Source: Suillus spraguei (Eukaryota; Basidiomycota; Agaricomycetes; Boletales; Suillaceae). Taken from it: a stretch of DNA of 51,420 bases. The notes beneath the pieces are model-generated. The model searched no databases. It was not told the DNA's origin and worked only from the letters and a program-made list of their open reading frames with translations. Both the position numbers and the translations under genes were made by a program. Below, in pieces: positions 11,340 to 22,542 of this stretch. The stretch is taken from NCBI GenBank assembly GCA_016800925.1, contig JABCPU010000459.1:1-51420 (forward strand), in the 5' to 3' direction. Positions within the stretch are counted from its first letter, which is position 1. The number at the start of each line of letters is the position of its first letter.

Positions 11340-11965
11340 AACTCTGAGTATCTCGGGACTCAGAACTTGATACTCAAAATTTGGGACTCAATAATTGATA
11401 GTCCGAATTCAGGCTTGACACTTGGGACTCAACAAAATGTGAGGCAGCACAATGTGAGGCAACAGACTTTGATCCACACATTTTGAGTGCTGAACCCCGA
11501 ACCCCGGCAGCCAGCACTTGGGACTCGGGACTCATAACAATGTGAAAGATATGAATTCACATATAGTAAGTGCCGAACCCCGAACTCCAGCAGCCAGAAC
11601 TTGGGACTTGGGACTCAGAACAATGTGAAAGATATGAATTCACATATATTAAATACCGAACTCCGAACCCCAGCAGCTGGAACTCGGGACTCGGGACTCA
11701 CAACAGTGTGAAAGATCTTGATGCACACATGTTAAGTGCCGAACGCTGAATGCTGAGCCCTGGCACCCAGAACTTGGCACTCGGCACTCGGCACTCGGCA
11801 CTCGGCACTCAGAAGAATGTGAAAGTTATTGATCCACACATGTTGAGTGCTGAACCCCGAACCCCGGCAGCCAGCAGTCGGGACTTGGGACTCAGAACAA
11901 TGTGAAAGATATTGATTCGCACATGTAAAGTGCTGAACACTGAATGCCAAACCCTGGAACCTGGT
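11340..11965. repeat. CTCGG-type repeat field, second block
   Basis: Five or six ~100-bp units of the same family as at 1-1480, with GGGACTCAGAACAATGTGAAAGATAT-like text split by (CA)CACAT boxes and CGAACCCCGAACCCCGGCA-like runs. Near 11776-11812 there is a pure (GGCACTC)n run. No coding potential is seen. Confidence 0.8.
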
Positions 11966-13680
11966 GTAAAGATACAACCTAGCTTGGGCTGTAGATAAAC
12001 CACTGCCTAAACTAGTATGTTTGTCTTGCGCTCTGTCTAGTCTGCTTCACTTGTAAGAACAAGAGTGTTCGACCCTAAAGGGGGATGCCTATTTAGTATG
12101 GTAAAGTTCGAGTCTAACTTATTTGTGAAACAAGCGTCCAAGTCAGCGGTAAGTTGCTGCGGTCAGCAATGATACCGCTGGAACTAGCATCGTGCATTGC
12201 AGTGCTACCATCGTCAAGATAAAGTCTGTAACAGTTGCATCTAGCGAGCGATGTCGAGCGGTGGTCTCAGCGGTAGCGGTAAGGTTGCGAGTGGTGCAAA
12301 GAAACAGTAAGGAAGTCCGCGGTACTTTCAGCGGTAAAGTAGCAGAGCATGAGAAGTTCAGTCAAAAGTAACAATCAAAAGTCCAGCGGTATGCCGGCGG
12401 TAACAGAGAACGAGCGTGATGTATTAACGAGCGATAAGGGAACTTTAAAGACTATGTCCACTACTGGGTTGATCCAGAGCTAGACAATAATCCTGACCTA
12501 TAGTACATGCAATGGTGTAAAATCAGGTGTTTTATCGTGTGGGGTACACGGTGCTTATATCCTAATTCTTATGTACTCGGAATACTCTAGGCGAGATCAG
12601 TAGCGCTGGAGTGTAGTAACCGTCGTAAGTAAACATAGCGCGAGGCGCTGTGGCACGAGGCAACATGTAATAACGCTTGCCGTGGAATCAGTGATAACGA
12701 ACAGGAAACAAACTACACACCAGCAGAGCTCCGGAGGGAAAGATGATCCATAGATGTCAGAGGATAGGATAGGATGGATCCGGAGGACTAGGGGTCCGAA
12801 GGTCCGGAGCTCAGAGGAGCGGAGGAGCGGAGGAGTGGAGGAGCGGAGGAGTGGATGATCAGATGATCGGATGAGCATAGCTCTGTGGATCTTAGAGGAA
12901 GTGTTGGCTACTAGAGAGGAGTAGGTCCGGATATGGTGTAGAGACAGTATAGACTACTTTGGACAAGGTCCGGAATAGAAACAGACAGTATAAGACTACC
13001 AAAGGTAGAGTCGGAGGTGAAACAGATGATAGACGGAGATGGACAAAGTCTGAAAAGATTATAGGACATAGGATCAAAGCTCCGGCCTAGGGAGTGATCC
13101 CATAGGCCTGAGTCGGAAGCTTACAAGGGCCGGAGCCCAAGTGCAAGAACGGAGACGGAGTTATATAGACATGATAACAGGATACAGAGTAATCAAAGGA
13201 ATATACAGAAGTAGGAACAATGAATCAGACTGAGGTCTGCAGGAGTTGTACTACAAGTTTATATACTGTAGGTAGCATGCCGGAAGGCAAGTAAGGATAG
13301 TCCGAGGCTATGTTTGAGGCATTGCGGAATACAAGGCTATGAACTTGGAAATAAGACTTGTACGAAATATCTTATCAAGACGGAAGTCAAGATAACCGAA
13401 AGCCAGAGGTGCAGAGATAACCGAAAGCCAGACACAGGTATTAACCCAAAAGGAGTGATGCACAGGTGCGCGGGAATAGTTTCGGATATGAGCATGGATC
13501 GGATATGAACACGGATCGGATGGGTGGATCAGGTCGGATATGGATATGGATTAGATATGGATGGATATTGATTGGAGTAGATGGGTGGATTGGATATGTG
13601 AGCTGGATTGGATGGGTGGACTAGGATGTATGGATTGGGTGTCCAGATGTCCATGGATCAGACCTGAATGTACAGTATAT
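11966..13680. other. Non-coding stretch with local simple repeats
   Basis: No ORF here looks like a protein. Three local patterns stand out. An AGCGGTA heptamer recurs between 12145 and 12404, partly in inverted form. A GGAGGAGC/GGAGTGGA run lies at about 12810-12855. A degenerate GGATCGGATATG repeat covers about 13485-13650. The 5' part (from TGTAAAGATACAACC near 11963) could be an LTR of another element, but I find no matching second copy. Confidence 0.5.
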
Positions 13681-14040
13681 GACACGAACACTGACTGCTG
13701 AGCCCCGGAACCCAGAACTTGGCACTCGGCACTCAGAATAATGTGAAAGTTATTGATCCACACATGTTGAGTGCCGAACCCCGAACCATGGCACAGATAT
13801 CTATTTTGTCTCGAATCTTGAGTGCTGAACCCCAAACCATGAAATCCAGTAGTCCACAATTTTGGGGTTCAGGGTTTGGTACCTAAGATTCATGACTCGC
13901 CACTCAGAAATATGTGAGGCAATCTTGCCATTTGGAAGTCGAGTCCCATGAATTGAGTCCCAAACTCTGAGTACCTCGGCACTCAGGCATTCGCCACTCA
14001 GCATTCGGGATTTAGGACTCTACATCCAGATCTTGAAATC
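13681..14040. repeat. CTCGG-type repeat field, third block
   Basis: Three diverged units of the family seen at 1-1480 and 11340-11965, with GGCACTCGGCACTCAGAA and ATTGATCCACACATGTTGAG boxes. Non-coding. Confidence 0.75.
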
Positions 14041-14134
14041 CAGTCCTCGAAATCCGGAACAAAATATTCAGGGGTCAAGACAATCATTTGGACGGAATAT
14101 AATATTTTACATCATGTATGAAATGAAGACCTTT

Positions 14135-14937
14135 CTAATCTAAACACAGTGAAGAGGACTCCACTCCCCTGCCTCTCTTCAATCTCTGTAGCATGTCAGT
14201 GTACATCTTCACCTCTGCCATTTTCTCATGGATACCCTCATCTTGCTCCTCCATCAATGCTACCAGGCATGCTCAAATCATCTTAAGTCCCATCACTGAT
14301 GGGCCTGATGAGTCATTTACCTCCTCAGGAAGAACCAAGCCATCATCCTCAACTCCATTTTCCATCCAATGCTGGTAGTGAATGACACAGGACCTCATGA
14401 TTTGACCCCATTGCCATGGTTCATTCGGAATTTTGGTGTGTCCCATCCACCATGGAATATCATAGCTGGGAATAATCCAGGATGGATGTCCCGGGGCTGC
14501 GACATCATCAAACTGACATAGGTGGGATGAAAAGATGTGGTCTGGAACAGTGTTCCAGGTGAGCATGGGATACAATGTCAGGACATGAGCGACGGGGCTT
14601 GGAACAACAGAAACGATGTTCCTTGCAGCTGAGTACTGCAGGAGTGGAGTAACAAATGTCTGTTGGAAATCTCAGCATTGCCCACCAAAGTCAGCTGGTC
14701 ATCCGGTCATCAGTCACTTACATTGATCTCCCATTGCAGCCCGGCTTTAAAGTACATGATCCGGGCAGAAGAGGGATGGTTGTTAGCAGCCTCCATCTGA
14801 TATTGAGAGATACATGCGCGGATGCGCAATGCAGCCATATTCAAAGTACAAGAAATATCTTGAAGGTTCAGCTTCATGGGTTGCCAGTGATTTCCAGTAT
14901 TTGGAGTGCCAGATGTGGATGCAGGAGTTTCAGGCAT
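14135..14937 (-). pseudogene. Unrecognised two-exon gene, one TGA
   Basis: I do not recognise this protein. Exon 1 runs 14937 to 14722 (72 codons from ATG), the intron 14721 to 14636 starts GTAAGT and ends CTGCAG, and exon 2 runs 14635 to 14135, ending TAG. Phases agree. The product would be about 238 residues, with aromatic-rich segments such as YDIPWWMGHTKIPNEPWQW and a charged C-terminal helix. One TGA at 14273-14275 (KMI-ACLVAL) breaks exon 2; it could derive from CGA. The first ATG follows an AG, so an upstream exon is possible. It lies downstream of, and on the same strand as, the KDZ transposase remnant and may belong to the same mobile element. Confidence 0.5.
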
Positions 14938-15419
14938 GGCTAATGCAAGAGTGTGACACTGGCAATGAAACTGACAGATGGTGAAGAGGTGATGATATGA
15001 GTCACTGATGGATGGATTAGAAATTCAAACTCCGACATGGGCTGACCCGGACAATTCCTGGGACTCAATGTTTGGGTGTCCAATATGCATTTCATCAGCA
15101 AAACAAATTCATTCATGTGCACCATCAATCAATGCAGGCTGCAGGTCTTGAAATGTTGCCTGTGCATCCTGAGCTAGTAAGGAATACATTTGAGACTGCC
15201 TTCCAGCATAGCATGCATGACCTGGAAGTTGTTTCAACAATGATTCCTGCATCCGGGCACCCCATTAGGTTGCCTTCCACAATAAAAAGTTGCATGTCCA
15301 ATCCATCTCTGATTGCACCAATGATATTTCTTCCATCCATCGATCCCGTAGTGCCTTTGCCCAAAGCCAATGAACTCGGTAAACTTGGGATGGGTCCTGT
15401 CAGCTCACCATGGGATATA

Positions 15420-17219
15420 TCAAGCATGCCCGAACTCACATTCCTCATTCCACGAATTTTCTGGACCCTCCATGTCGACTTCCACTGACCAGAACCAAGC
15501 GAGGGACTCATTTTGCTGACCTCGGGCATTTGGATCGCCAATGGCAGTGCTGATTTTGAGCTGCTCACGAAGCAGGGGTTTGTATTGCTGAAGCTGGTCT
15601 GGCCCTGGCTCAAGTTGTATCATTTGCTTCCTGGTTTTTGTATATATACTGGCATGTAGGGATACTGCCTGCTGCACTGATGTCACCTGGGACCACACTC
15701 AAGTTTTTAGGGCTTGAGATTTGGCTTGCCTAACTGTTGTTCGGAACAGGATAGCCTTGTTGCACAAGTGAATGCGGAGATTGTGCAGGGCATCATTGGC
15801 CTGCCCTTCATGAAGCGACATCTCCAACGGAATCAGATCCTCTGCCATACAGCATCTGCAATGTTCAACCCCAAGGTTTGATGGCAATGGAATTATGGTC
15901 AGCTCAGGGGAGTTTGTCCATGCATCAGATGTCTCGGTGAAATCTGCTGGGTCATCATCGAGATCATCAAGAATATCTATGTTCAAGTCGTCAGGATCGT
16001 CATCTGCATCAAATCCCTCTCCGAGATGCATAAGAGCAGACCAAGTAAATTCATCTATCTGGCCTTGGAGACGATTGTGTTGCCGGGCAATATCTAATCT
16101 CTGTGTCTCTGTTGATCATCTTCCAATTCTGTGGACCTCGATGAGCAATGCAATTTGAGCCTCTTCAATTGCCAACCCAATTGATATTCATGTTGCCACA
16201 GATCTGCGAGAAGAGAACAAGGTGTGGAAACATGCTCGAGGTCATTCGCCGGAGCTTGCTGTAATAGTTCATCGTGGAGGTGCCGCATTCAAGGTTGTCC
16301 AATAGAAAATCATCCAGCACTCTGAAGGTAAACACGGTCTTTGGCCTGTTAAACGATGCAGGGAAAATCCATGCCAAAACATTTGAATGTCCGGACTCAT
16401 GGCATTTGGACAATCACAGCATTGAACCTCGAGGCGGTGAACTCCGGACTTGTCAACGATGACCATGGTGTTTTCCTTTGGCTGGAAATCAGGTTCCGAC
16501 ACAGACGGAAGATATTCGGGCTCAAGCTGGTCTTCAGGTTCATCTCCTTCGAACAAATCCCACCTATCTGTGAGCACCGGACATTGCTTGCCATCATGCC
16601 CAAGGTGTATGGTGAGTCCTACATGAGCAAGACAACTCTGCTCGATGAATTGACCATTCCATTGACTGATCCAGTGGAAAGGATTGCAACAATGTTGACT
16701 CCTGCAACAGCCCGTGCAATAGAGAGGCTCGCCAAGACAATCTTGACATTTGTAGACCCCATCCTGGTTGCAGATGATGCATCTCCTGTCTTCTGGTGAA
16801 GCTTCTCGATCCAGGAGGTGATGCAGATATGATTCCTGCCTTGGCAGCCATTGCCTGAGGTAGTCATTTTGACTCTGCATTTTTTATATTTAGCTATAGT
16901 TTGAATGACACTCCAACATTTAACATGAACTTGCCATGGTTTTTGGGAGTTGCAATGGCTCAAATGAGCCTTGGTCTTGCTCGTAAGTATTGTCAGGAAA
17001 GTCATCCCAAGGAGGTGGTGCCTGAACAGGCTGAAGTGTTGGTGATTCTGGGGGAGAGTGAGGCATGGACCTGTAGGCTCGTCGTCTTGTGCTTGCAAGT
17101 GGGACCTTGACCCAAATCTTTCTACCTTTGCTGCCCCTTGCTTCTACCCTGTGGGATTTTTGCAATGGGGTGCATCTACCTATCTTCATCTTATTTTCTA
17201 ATGCTAATTTTGCAAGCAA
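15420..17219 (-). pseudogene. CxC2-KDZ transposase, catalytic core deleted
   Basis: KDZ transposases move large DNA transposons in basidiomycetes. Exon 1 (17219 to ~16940) encodes a basic, Pro-rich N-terminus. A probable intron ends TGCAG before SQNDYLRQW at ~16880. The CxC2 cysteine cluster follows: CIICNQDGVYKCQDC, CTGCCRSQHCCNPFHW and LGHDGKQC, about residues 120-200. After a frameshift comes VFTFRVLDDFLLDNLE (~16330). The KDZ catalytic core should follow, but the next recognisable part is already C-terminal: an acidic stretch (DDDPDDLNIDILDDLDDDP), then LHEGQANDALHNLRIHL (~15790) and ESLAWFWSVEVD (~15500). An internal deletion near 16100-16200 removed the active site. It is divergent from the + gene at 17427, with ~200 bp between them. 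Confidence 0.75.
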
Positions 17220-17426
17220 AGCATCTGCTCAGGTGGAATGAATTTTTATTACATTGTGGTGTCATACAGTCCTACCGACTCATTACAAATTTATGTCCAT
17301 TTATGGCTTCAGGACCAATATAGCTCAATTAAGCTACTGTTAGGCTTTTGTCAAAGATCAACTTCTGACAATTTGTTCATACTTCCAGCTTGCTTATCCT
17401 CAGCCCATTCTCCAATTTGATTCACC
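17220..17426. promoter_or_regulatory. Short divergent intergenic region, possible shared promoter
   Basis: Only 207 bp separate the start of the KDZ transposase (minus) from the start of the unrecognised five-exon gene (plus). It is AT-rich with several TTTATTA/ATTTAT stretches. I infer a bidirectional promoter from the layout alone; no defined TATA box or operator is claimed. Confidence 0.35.
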
Positions 17427-19769
17427 ATGGCAAGGATGGGTCATTCCACTCACTCGACTTCCAGCAGAAATAGGGCATGTCAACCACAGACACAGAAGCT
17501 CACGGAAAACAAAATTTTGGAGTTGAAGAACTACCTTCCTGAGTGGACCACGGCCAAAAGGGGTGAGAAGCGAGGGGTTTTCACTGCAATTGCCAGGGTG
17601 GCCAGGTTGTTTGCTCCTAAAGTCGACCAAGGACAATGGAAAAAGAGGAAGCAGGTGATGCGTCTTCATTGTGTTGAAAAACTACAATTTTAACATCTTA
17701 TTCTTCCATCAACTCTCAGATGTATAAGACTTGGTTGTTCAACAACAAGAAAAGGAAGGAAAGGAAGGACATGATAAAGTATGGGAGGAAATGGACGCCT
17801 AGGATGGTGGTCTACCAGCAGAAGCACGAAGAGGTGCTAAAGAGAATTGAGGATGAGTCCAGGGCAAAGCCAGGAGATCCTGGTATGTTCAAACATTATC
17901 AGGGGGCTGTGAAGAGAGTCATGGCTGAATTGGACAACAACGAGTTGGAGAAGGCAAAAGAAACAGTGGAAGAATGGTCAAACAGCTTTCCTCCTCTGGA
18001 GATACAAGCAGAAGTTGCTTGTAAGAAGGGACCGGCATATATGGAGTGTTACGAACTGGGGTGGCGTCACCAGCGACAGTGAAAAGACACAGACGGTCTG
18101 CTGGGAGTTCTTATAATGTCCAAAAGAGGACAAGGTGAAAGTACAAGGAACGCGTTCCGAGTACGATCAAGGGTTCAGCCTCAAAGACAAGTCTAAGAGG
18201 TATCCACGAGAATAGAGACTAAGGCTAAGGAGTGCTTAGACTTAGAGACGATTCAAGACGACTTAGGTTGGAGACCTAAGTGAAGGAGATTCCAGGTAAA
18301 ACCCAGTAAGATTAAAGTAGGGAATCTACTACAAGTACACTGTGCTTAAATAGGCCAATATGTGCGCACAGACCAGGTAACTGTGAGAACGTAACTGCGT
18401 ATCCTAATAAGGAAGGCATGTGTCGTACAAATGCGTTGAGCATATGAGTCAGAGTCACGTGATGAGATATACAAGCAAAGGAACAAAAAGGAAAATGAAT
18501 AGGGGCACGTACGATTGTAACATGGAGCACTTTTCAAAAGAGATGTGGAGGCAATGCGGGATGAGAGTTTTTGTGTTGTCAGCTTGGAAGAATGAACAGG
18601 GAGAGGTTCTGTTCGGGATGTAAGTCAATTGTGTCCATCATCGCCGATCTTGGATCTCAATATATGTGTGCAGGCATGATGATAATGAGGCATTAGGAGA
18701 TGGGGACAGCTTCATGAAGATGAAGGACTGGGAGGACATTGAGCCAGTATGGCAGGAGTACGCCCAGGAACAGTTTGGTGAGTGTTTGAACTTTGGATGC
18801 AAGAATGAATTCGTTGATAATCACAATGATAGGTGCCGGGGCACAGGATGGAGGATGACAGGTGAAGGGAGGTCGCAAAAGAGTCAGAAAACCAGCTTTC
18901 GAACTCGACACGGATGGGGATGGGATGCCATTGCTTCCAGACATCACGGAAACAAAACTTGAGGAGAAGAAAGCCATAGTCAGGGCGTTTCTTACATCGC
19001 ACTACAGTGAGTCTTTCGTGGCAACATCCGAGATGTTGCTGAATGCATGGACACAGGAATATGTTCTGGGAATGACAAGGCTGTCGTGCCATGGAGTGCC
19101 CTCGTACAAAGTCAGGATGACTTTGTGGCAAGGAAGTATCTTCTGGCGGATATTGACCTGAAGGAGCCTTCGAAGTTGCAAAACTGGGACACGATAGCCT
19201 TGCTCAATTTCTGGTATGCTCAGCAGGAAATAGAAAAAGATCCAACATTCCTGTTCAAAGCATGGAAGAACAAAGATGGGGACATGGTACCATCTGTGGT
19301 ATCTGGCAAGTCGCCATCTCATCTGACTCATAAAGTGCGAATGCAGAAGAGTGGAACTCTCCGAAGGCCCTGGGATCCATCAACTGAAGCTGAGAGTGAT
19401 ACCGACAGTGACACTCATGACAAGGAGGATGACATTGATGATGACTTGGCCGACGGTCGATCCCCACTGAAGAAACCCAGATGAACAGCACATCCATCTT
19501 CAGCACCCAAGGAGACAGAAGTTCCATGTTCAATGCCAAAGCCTCGCCCAGCCAGGCCAGCCAAGACAGGTGCACTTTTGACATCATGGATGGGCAACCT
19601 CCTGGCCAGGTTGACTGAGGAAGTGGAAGAGAGGAACACATCGCCGGAACCAAGGAGCATACAGGGCAAGAAAGCTGTCATTGAACCATCCACAAGGACC
19701 ACCTGGAGTAAGTCTCAAAAGCTGGTAGAGAGTACACTTCAAGTAACCAGGGCAAGGGGAAGGAAATAA
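17427..19769 (+). pseudogene. Unrecognised five-exon gene, split by a solo LTR, two TGA codons
   Basis: I recall similar uncharacterised proteins from mushroom fungi but cannot give a function. Exons: 17427-17654, 17720-18619 (with the LTR inside), 18674-18777, 18833-19006, 19057-19769; introns of ~50-65 bp begin GTGATG, GTAAGT, GTGAGT and GTGAGT and end AG, all in phase. The N-terminus is basic and Trp/Lys-rich (PEWTTAKRGEKRGVF, MYKTWLFNNKKRKERKDM), the middle is acidic-helical, then KEMWRQCGMRVFVLSAW. Removing the LTR at 18047-18522 and one TGGAG copy rejoins GPAYME and HFSKEMW in frame. TGA codons at 18856 and 19482 interrupt it. The C-terminus is low-complexity, ending TAA at 19767. Confidence 0.6.
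18047..18522 (-). repeat. Solo gypsy LTR (476 bp, subfamily II) with 5-bp TSD
   Basis: TGTTAC...GTAACA bounds the LTR. TGGAG is present directly before (18042-18046) and after it (18523-18527). Its U3 and R match the 3' LTR of element C (TTAGGATACGCAGTTA), not those of element A. It contains GGCCTATTTAAGCAC in its sense direction. It is a solo LTR left by recombination between the two LTRs of a full insertion. Confidence 0.95.
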
Positions 19770-20018
19770 TGTACATATACCAAACTGCCCCCATTTGTAC
19801 CACATTTTCATCCTTTGTCACACTTCTCAAAACACAGTGTCCCATGTCCCAAATGTTGATTCCCAAGCACCGAGTGCCGGACGAATCCCGATCACCGAGG
19901 TACGGACCCCAGATATCAATCATTGGTAGTTGGGATTAGACATTAGGGTTTGTGCATCATCTAAAATCAATTGGAAATGTCATTGTTATACATTAAAAAT
20001 TCAGTGGTTCACATGATG
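19770..20018. other. Intergenic, nothing recognised
   Basis: This is the A/T-rich 3' flank between the five-exon gene and the TIR element. No ORF, RNA or repeat was recognised. Confidence 0.5.
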
Positions 20019-20020
20019 TA

Positions 20021-20235
20021 CAGTGGCTCAAAAAACTGTCCGCATGTTTTGGCATTTTTCACTATCTATAATATTGTGTGAGAACAAACAAATGCCTCAA
20101 AAACATGCTTATACCACATTGTAGTATGGCTTCAGGGCTTTCATTTGAGCCCTACACCGTGGGAATCGGTGGAGATATGGTGGAGATACAAGGCTCACAA
20201 AGTGGTGACTCATGCGGACAGTTTTTTGACTCAAG
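20021..20235. mobile_element. Small TIR element (Tc1/mariner-type ends)
   Basis: The left end CAGTGGCTCAAAAAACTGTC and the right end (reverse complement CTTGAGTCAAAAAACTGTC) share a TCAAAAAACTGTCCGCATG core as terminal inverted repeats. TA dinucleotides flank both sides (20019-20020 and 20236-20237), as for Tc1/mariner target duplications. The 215-bp body has no ORF. It lies just beyond the 3' end of a Tc1 transposase gene. It may be an independent MITE or the folded terminal region of that transposon. Confidence 0.6.
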
Positions 20236-20260
20236 TATTTTACAGTAATAACCAGGTATT

Positions 20261-21029
20261 CTAGTATTTTGTATGACCTCCCTTGGCTTTAATTACTGCC
20301 TCTATCCTTCTAGGCATACTCTCAATTAATTTCTGGCAATCCTCAGCTGTGATCTTCCCCCATTCCACTGCTACTCTCTCCCAAAGCTCCCATACTCCTT
20401 TAGGGGGGTTTTCATAGGCTTGAAGCTTTTTCTTGAGTGTTCCCCAGAGATGTTCAATGACATTGACATCAGGAGACTGTGCTGGCCAGTCAAGAACATT
20501 GATGTTATGTTCTTCAAACCATTCCCTAGCTCTTCTGGATGTGTGCTTGGGATCATTATCCTGTTGGAAAATGATATCTTCTTCATCAATCCCTGATTCT
20601 GCCAAGCTAGGCAGCAAGTGGTCATTTAAAATGTCCACATACTGCTCAGCATTCATCTTCCCCTCAACCTCAGCAAGCATTCCCACACCATTCCATCCCA
20701 TACAGCCCCATACCATTAAAGAACCTCCTCCAAACTTGACAGTCCCATTAACCTCTCTGTCTGTTAGGCCATCTCCCTTCTTTTTCCATACATACACCTT
20801 CCCATCTGACCCAATCCTATTGATTTTGGTCTCATCTGACCATATAACACGCTTCCAGTCCTCTACAGTCCAGTGTTGATGAGCTAAGGCAAAGGCTAGT
20901 CTTCTCTGCCTATGTTTGATGGAGAGAAGAGGCTTTTTCTTCTTTGTTACTGCCTTGAGATGAGCTGCCTTGAGAACATTCCTCACAGTTTGTGAAGAGA
21001 CAGGGGTAGTGATGGTGGAATTGATATAA
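20261..21029 (-). pseudogene. Tc1-like transposase, N-terminus cut off by LTR
   Basis: A DDE transposase of the Tc1/mariner superfamily, cut-and-paste at TA sites. Catalytic motifs are WSDETKI (first Asp), FQQDNDPKHTSR (second Asp) and AQSPDVNVIEHLWG (Glu of a DD34E-type triad). The C-terminus ends GGHTKY-stop at 20261. The frame is open leftward from the LTR of element C at 21029, where it reads STITTPVSSQTVRNVLKAAH, so the N-terminal helix-turn-helix was lost exactly at the LTR boundary. There are no stops in the remaining ~255 codons, so the copy was young when broken. Confidence 0.9.
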
Positions 21030-21503
21030 TGTTACAATCGTACGTGCCCCTATTCATTTTCTACTACATTTACCTTGTATATTACGTAACATGACTTTGA
21101 CTCATATGCTCAACGCATTTGTACTATAGTTGCCTTCCTTCTTTGGATACGCACTTACAGTCTCACGCATCTCTTGGTCCGTGCGCATATATTGGCCTAT
21201 TTAAGCACGGTGTACTTATAGTAGATTCTTTACTTTAATCTTACTGGGTTTTACCTGGAATCTCCTTCACTTAGGTCTCCAACCTAAGTCGTCTTGAATC
21301 GTCTCTAAGTCTAAGCACTCCTTAGCCTTAGTCTCTATTCTCGCGGATACCTCTTAGACTTGTCTTTGAGGCTGAACCCTTGATCGTACTCGGAACGTGT
21401 TCCTTGTACTTTCACCTTGTCCTCTTTTGGACATTGTAAGAACTCCCAGCAGACCATCTGTGTCTTTTCACTGTCGCTGGTGACGCCACCCCAGTTTGTA
21501 ACA
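21030..21503 (+). repeat. 5' LTR of gypsy C (474 bp, subfamily I)
   Basis: It begins TGTTACAATCG and ends GTTTGTAACA. TATTTAAG at 21199-21206 is the likely TATA box. It shares the U3 segment ACATTTACCTTGTATATTACG and CTTTGGATACGCACTTAC with the LTR of element A. It is followed by AAAGATTAAAGTCCC, the position of the primer-binding site; I cannot match that to a named tRNA. Confidence 0.9.
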
Positions 21504-21521
21504 AAAGATTAAAGTCCCTTT
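21504..21521 (+). other. Putative primer-binding site of gypsy C
   Basis: AAAGATTAAAGTCCCTT directly follows the 5' LTR. Nearly the same text follows the LTRs of A (4139 leftward) and B (4770), so it is conserved. Whether it pairs with a tRNA 3' end or serves self-priming cannot be told here. Confidence 0.45.
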
Positions 21522-21702
21522 TTGATCGTCGACTATCCAGTCTTCGACCCTGAACCCTGATTGCCTAGATCAGCAGACTAGCGTACGCGTACGCTGAGCA
21601 GATTGTCAAGAAAAGCCCTCTGACAGAAGAAAGCCCTGACGGACAGCAAGACAGCGCGTGTAGGCACCGAGAAAGTATAACTCACCAGAAGGACCATCAA
21701 CC

Positions 21703-22542
21703 ATGTCGTCAACCAAAGAATTCGAATACAAGATCGGCCAACCGATTGGTTTTGATGGAGATCGTGATAACTCTCGCGAGTTTATCCAGTCGTGCAATTT
21801 GCACTTTGACATCAATGAAAAGCTTTACACCACCGATAAGCAGAAGATCATCTACATAACATCCTTTATGACCGAAAGGAATGCCAAATCTTGGAAGGAA
21901 CAATTCCTTGAACACGCCCAATCTACCGACACTTCCAGACAAAAAAGTTGGTTATGGGACGATGGCAGATTTTATGAAGAGCTTCAAAGAAGCATTCGAG
22001 CCAGTGGATACCAAAGGAACCGCGCTCACAAGACTCAGAGATCTCAAACAAGGAACCGGAGATCTCCACACCTATGTCGCTGATTTTGAGGCACTTGCAG
22101 CTAAGGCTCAGATCACCGACAACGCGACAAAGATCCAATTCTTCCAAGACGGTCTTAACTGGGGTATCCTTACAAAGCTTTTCAATACAGGAGATGTCTC
22201 CGAAATATTCAGAGACGTTGTGCTGCAATGCGTTGCTATTGACAACACCCATCATCGGCTTAATGCCATGAGGACACGTCATACTCCACAACAGAAGAAG
22301 AAGAACTAAGGGAATGCACGGTATACTCCGAACCGTGATTCTAACACAATGATCGTAGATCGAATCTCCGATATGGAGAGATCTGAATGCATGAAGAAAG
22401 GACAATGCTTCGGATGCAAGAAAATAGGACACCGCATTCATAATTGTCCTGAAAGAAAGAAGAAGACCCCACTCCGACAAACCGAAGTTAAAGGGAAGAA
22501 GAAGATGAAGAAACCGTGAGACGGATTGTTGAGGATTTTTGA
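21703..22542 (+). pseudogene. Gypsy C Gag, frameshifted
   Basis: It starts MSSTKEFEYKIGQPIGF and is almost identical to Gag of A. One extra A in the run at about 21940 shifts the frame (GQKVGYG becomes RQKSWLWD), after which the gag domain continues from KVGYGTMADF. A TAA at 22307 replaces the Tyr codon present in A and B. The knuckle CFGCKKIGHRIHNC lies at ~22410-22450, and a further indel follows in the KVKEEEDEE region. It ends EDF-TGA after five T. Confidence 0.85.

Noticed and set aside
15072..15488. 138-codon plus-strand ORF
   Set aside because: It lies antisense to the C-terminal KDZ remnant and the adjacent minus-strand frames, and has no recognisable domain or splice structure.
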